From: Bacteroides ovatus
GTDB lineage: Bacteria; Bacteroidota; Bacteroidia; Bacteroidales; Bacteroidaceae
Direction of reading: 5' to 3'
Length of the DNA stretch: 13,644 nt
Assembly: GCA_030844565.1 (NCBI GenBank)
Contig: JAUUNK010000129.1
Coordinates: 1 to 13,644, forward strand
Position numbers and translations under genes: made by a program. The notes under the pieces are model-generated. The model was not told where the DNA came from. It saw only the letters and a program-made list of their open reading frames with translations, and did not search any database. This document shows, piece after piece, positions 13,554 to 13,644 of the stretch. Every line of letters starts with the position of its first letter. Position 1 is the stretch's first letter.

Positions 13554-13644
13554 ATGAAGGTAGGTTTATTTATTCCCTGTTACATCAATGCCATTTATCC
13601 TGAAGTAGGAGTGGCGTCATACAGGTTGCTGAAAAGCTTAGGGG
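13554..13644 (+). CDS. LutA/YkgE-type (Fe-S)-binding protein, 5' end only
   Basis: The final 30 complete codons of the window begin MKVGLFIPCYINAIYPEVG and continue to LLKSLG at the edge. This is the N-terminal pattern of LutA/YkgE proteins (MKVGLFIPCY followed by YPxVG), a cysteine-rich subunit of the lactate utilisation system LutABC that oxidises L-lactate. Only the first cysteine (Cys9) is visible. The rest of the gene and any lutB and lutC are outside the window, so completeness cannot be judged. No consensus promoter is visible in the 59-base gap after queE; read-through from queE is possible. Confidence 0.85.
   Translation, partial: MKVGLFIPCYINAIYPEVGVASYRLLKSLG

Overview
The window is chromosomal DNA of a Bacteroides or close Bacteroidales relative. 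Three things point there: a one-protein hybrid two-component regulator (periplasmic propeller, Y_Y_Y domain, kinase, receiver and AraC domains in one chain), several candidate promoters of the Bacteroidetes type (TTTG, about 20 bases, TAnnTTTG), and mostly weak or absent Shine-Dalgarno sequences. The species cannot be fixed from the sequence. Gene content is mostly ordinary chromosomal; no insertion sequence, prophage, CRISPR array, tRNA or rRNA was seen.

Left part (1-4568): the first 13 codons of a leftward gene that leaves the window at base 1; a rightward four-helix membrane protein (TIGR03987/HsmA-type) with a strong terminator; then a 1236-residue hybrid two-component regulator. This regulator is the most unusual gene here. 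Its sensor and DNA-binding ends look intact, but the kinase ATP-binding boxes and essentially all receiver active-site residues are replaced, including the phospho-acceptor Asp by Asn. No SusC/SusD or glycoside hydrolase genes lie beside it.

Middle part (4574-8895): dinB (DNA polymerase IV) behind its own consensus promoter; a leftward 45-codon gene with its own candidate promoter, leader hairpin, ribosome binding site and terminator; and a 899-residue lipoprotein with an active-looking transglutaminase core, an apparent second transglutaminase-like segment without the cysteine, and a thioredoxin-like end without CXXC.

Right part (8974-13644): a coiled-coil protein and ZapA (cell division) transcribed together, a hairpin terminator, then rny (RNase Y), a terminator, and cutC. 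A convergent DUF454/YbaN membrane protein follows. Divergent from it are queD and queE, which overlap by 14 bases and make early intermediates of queuosine precursor synthesis; an 11-bp inverted repeat sits at the presumed queD transcription start. The window ends 91 bases into a LutA/YkgE-type gene.

The genes form several separate short units rather than one pathway. Functional links visible in the sequence are the coiled-coil/zapA pair and queD/queE.
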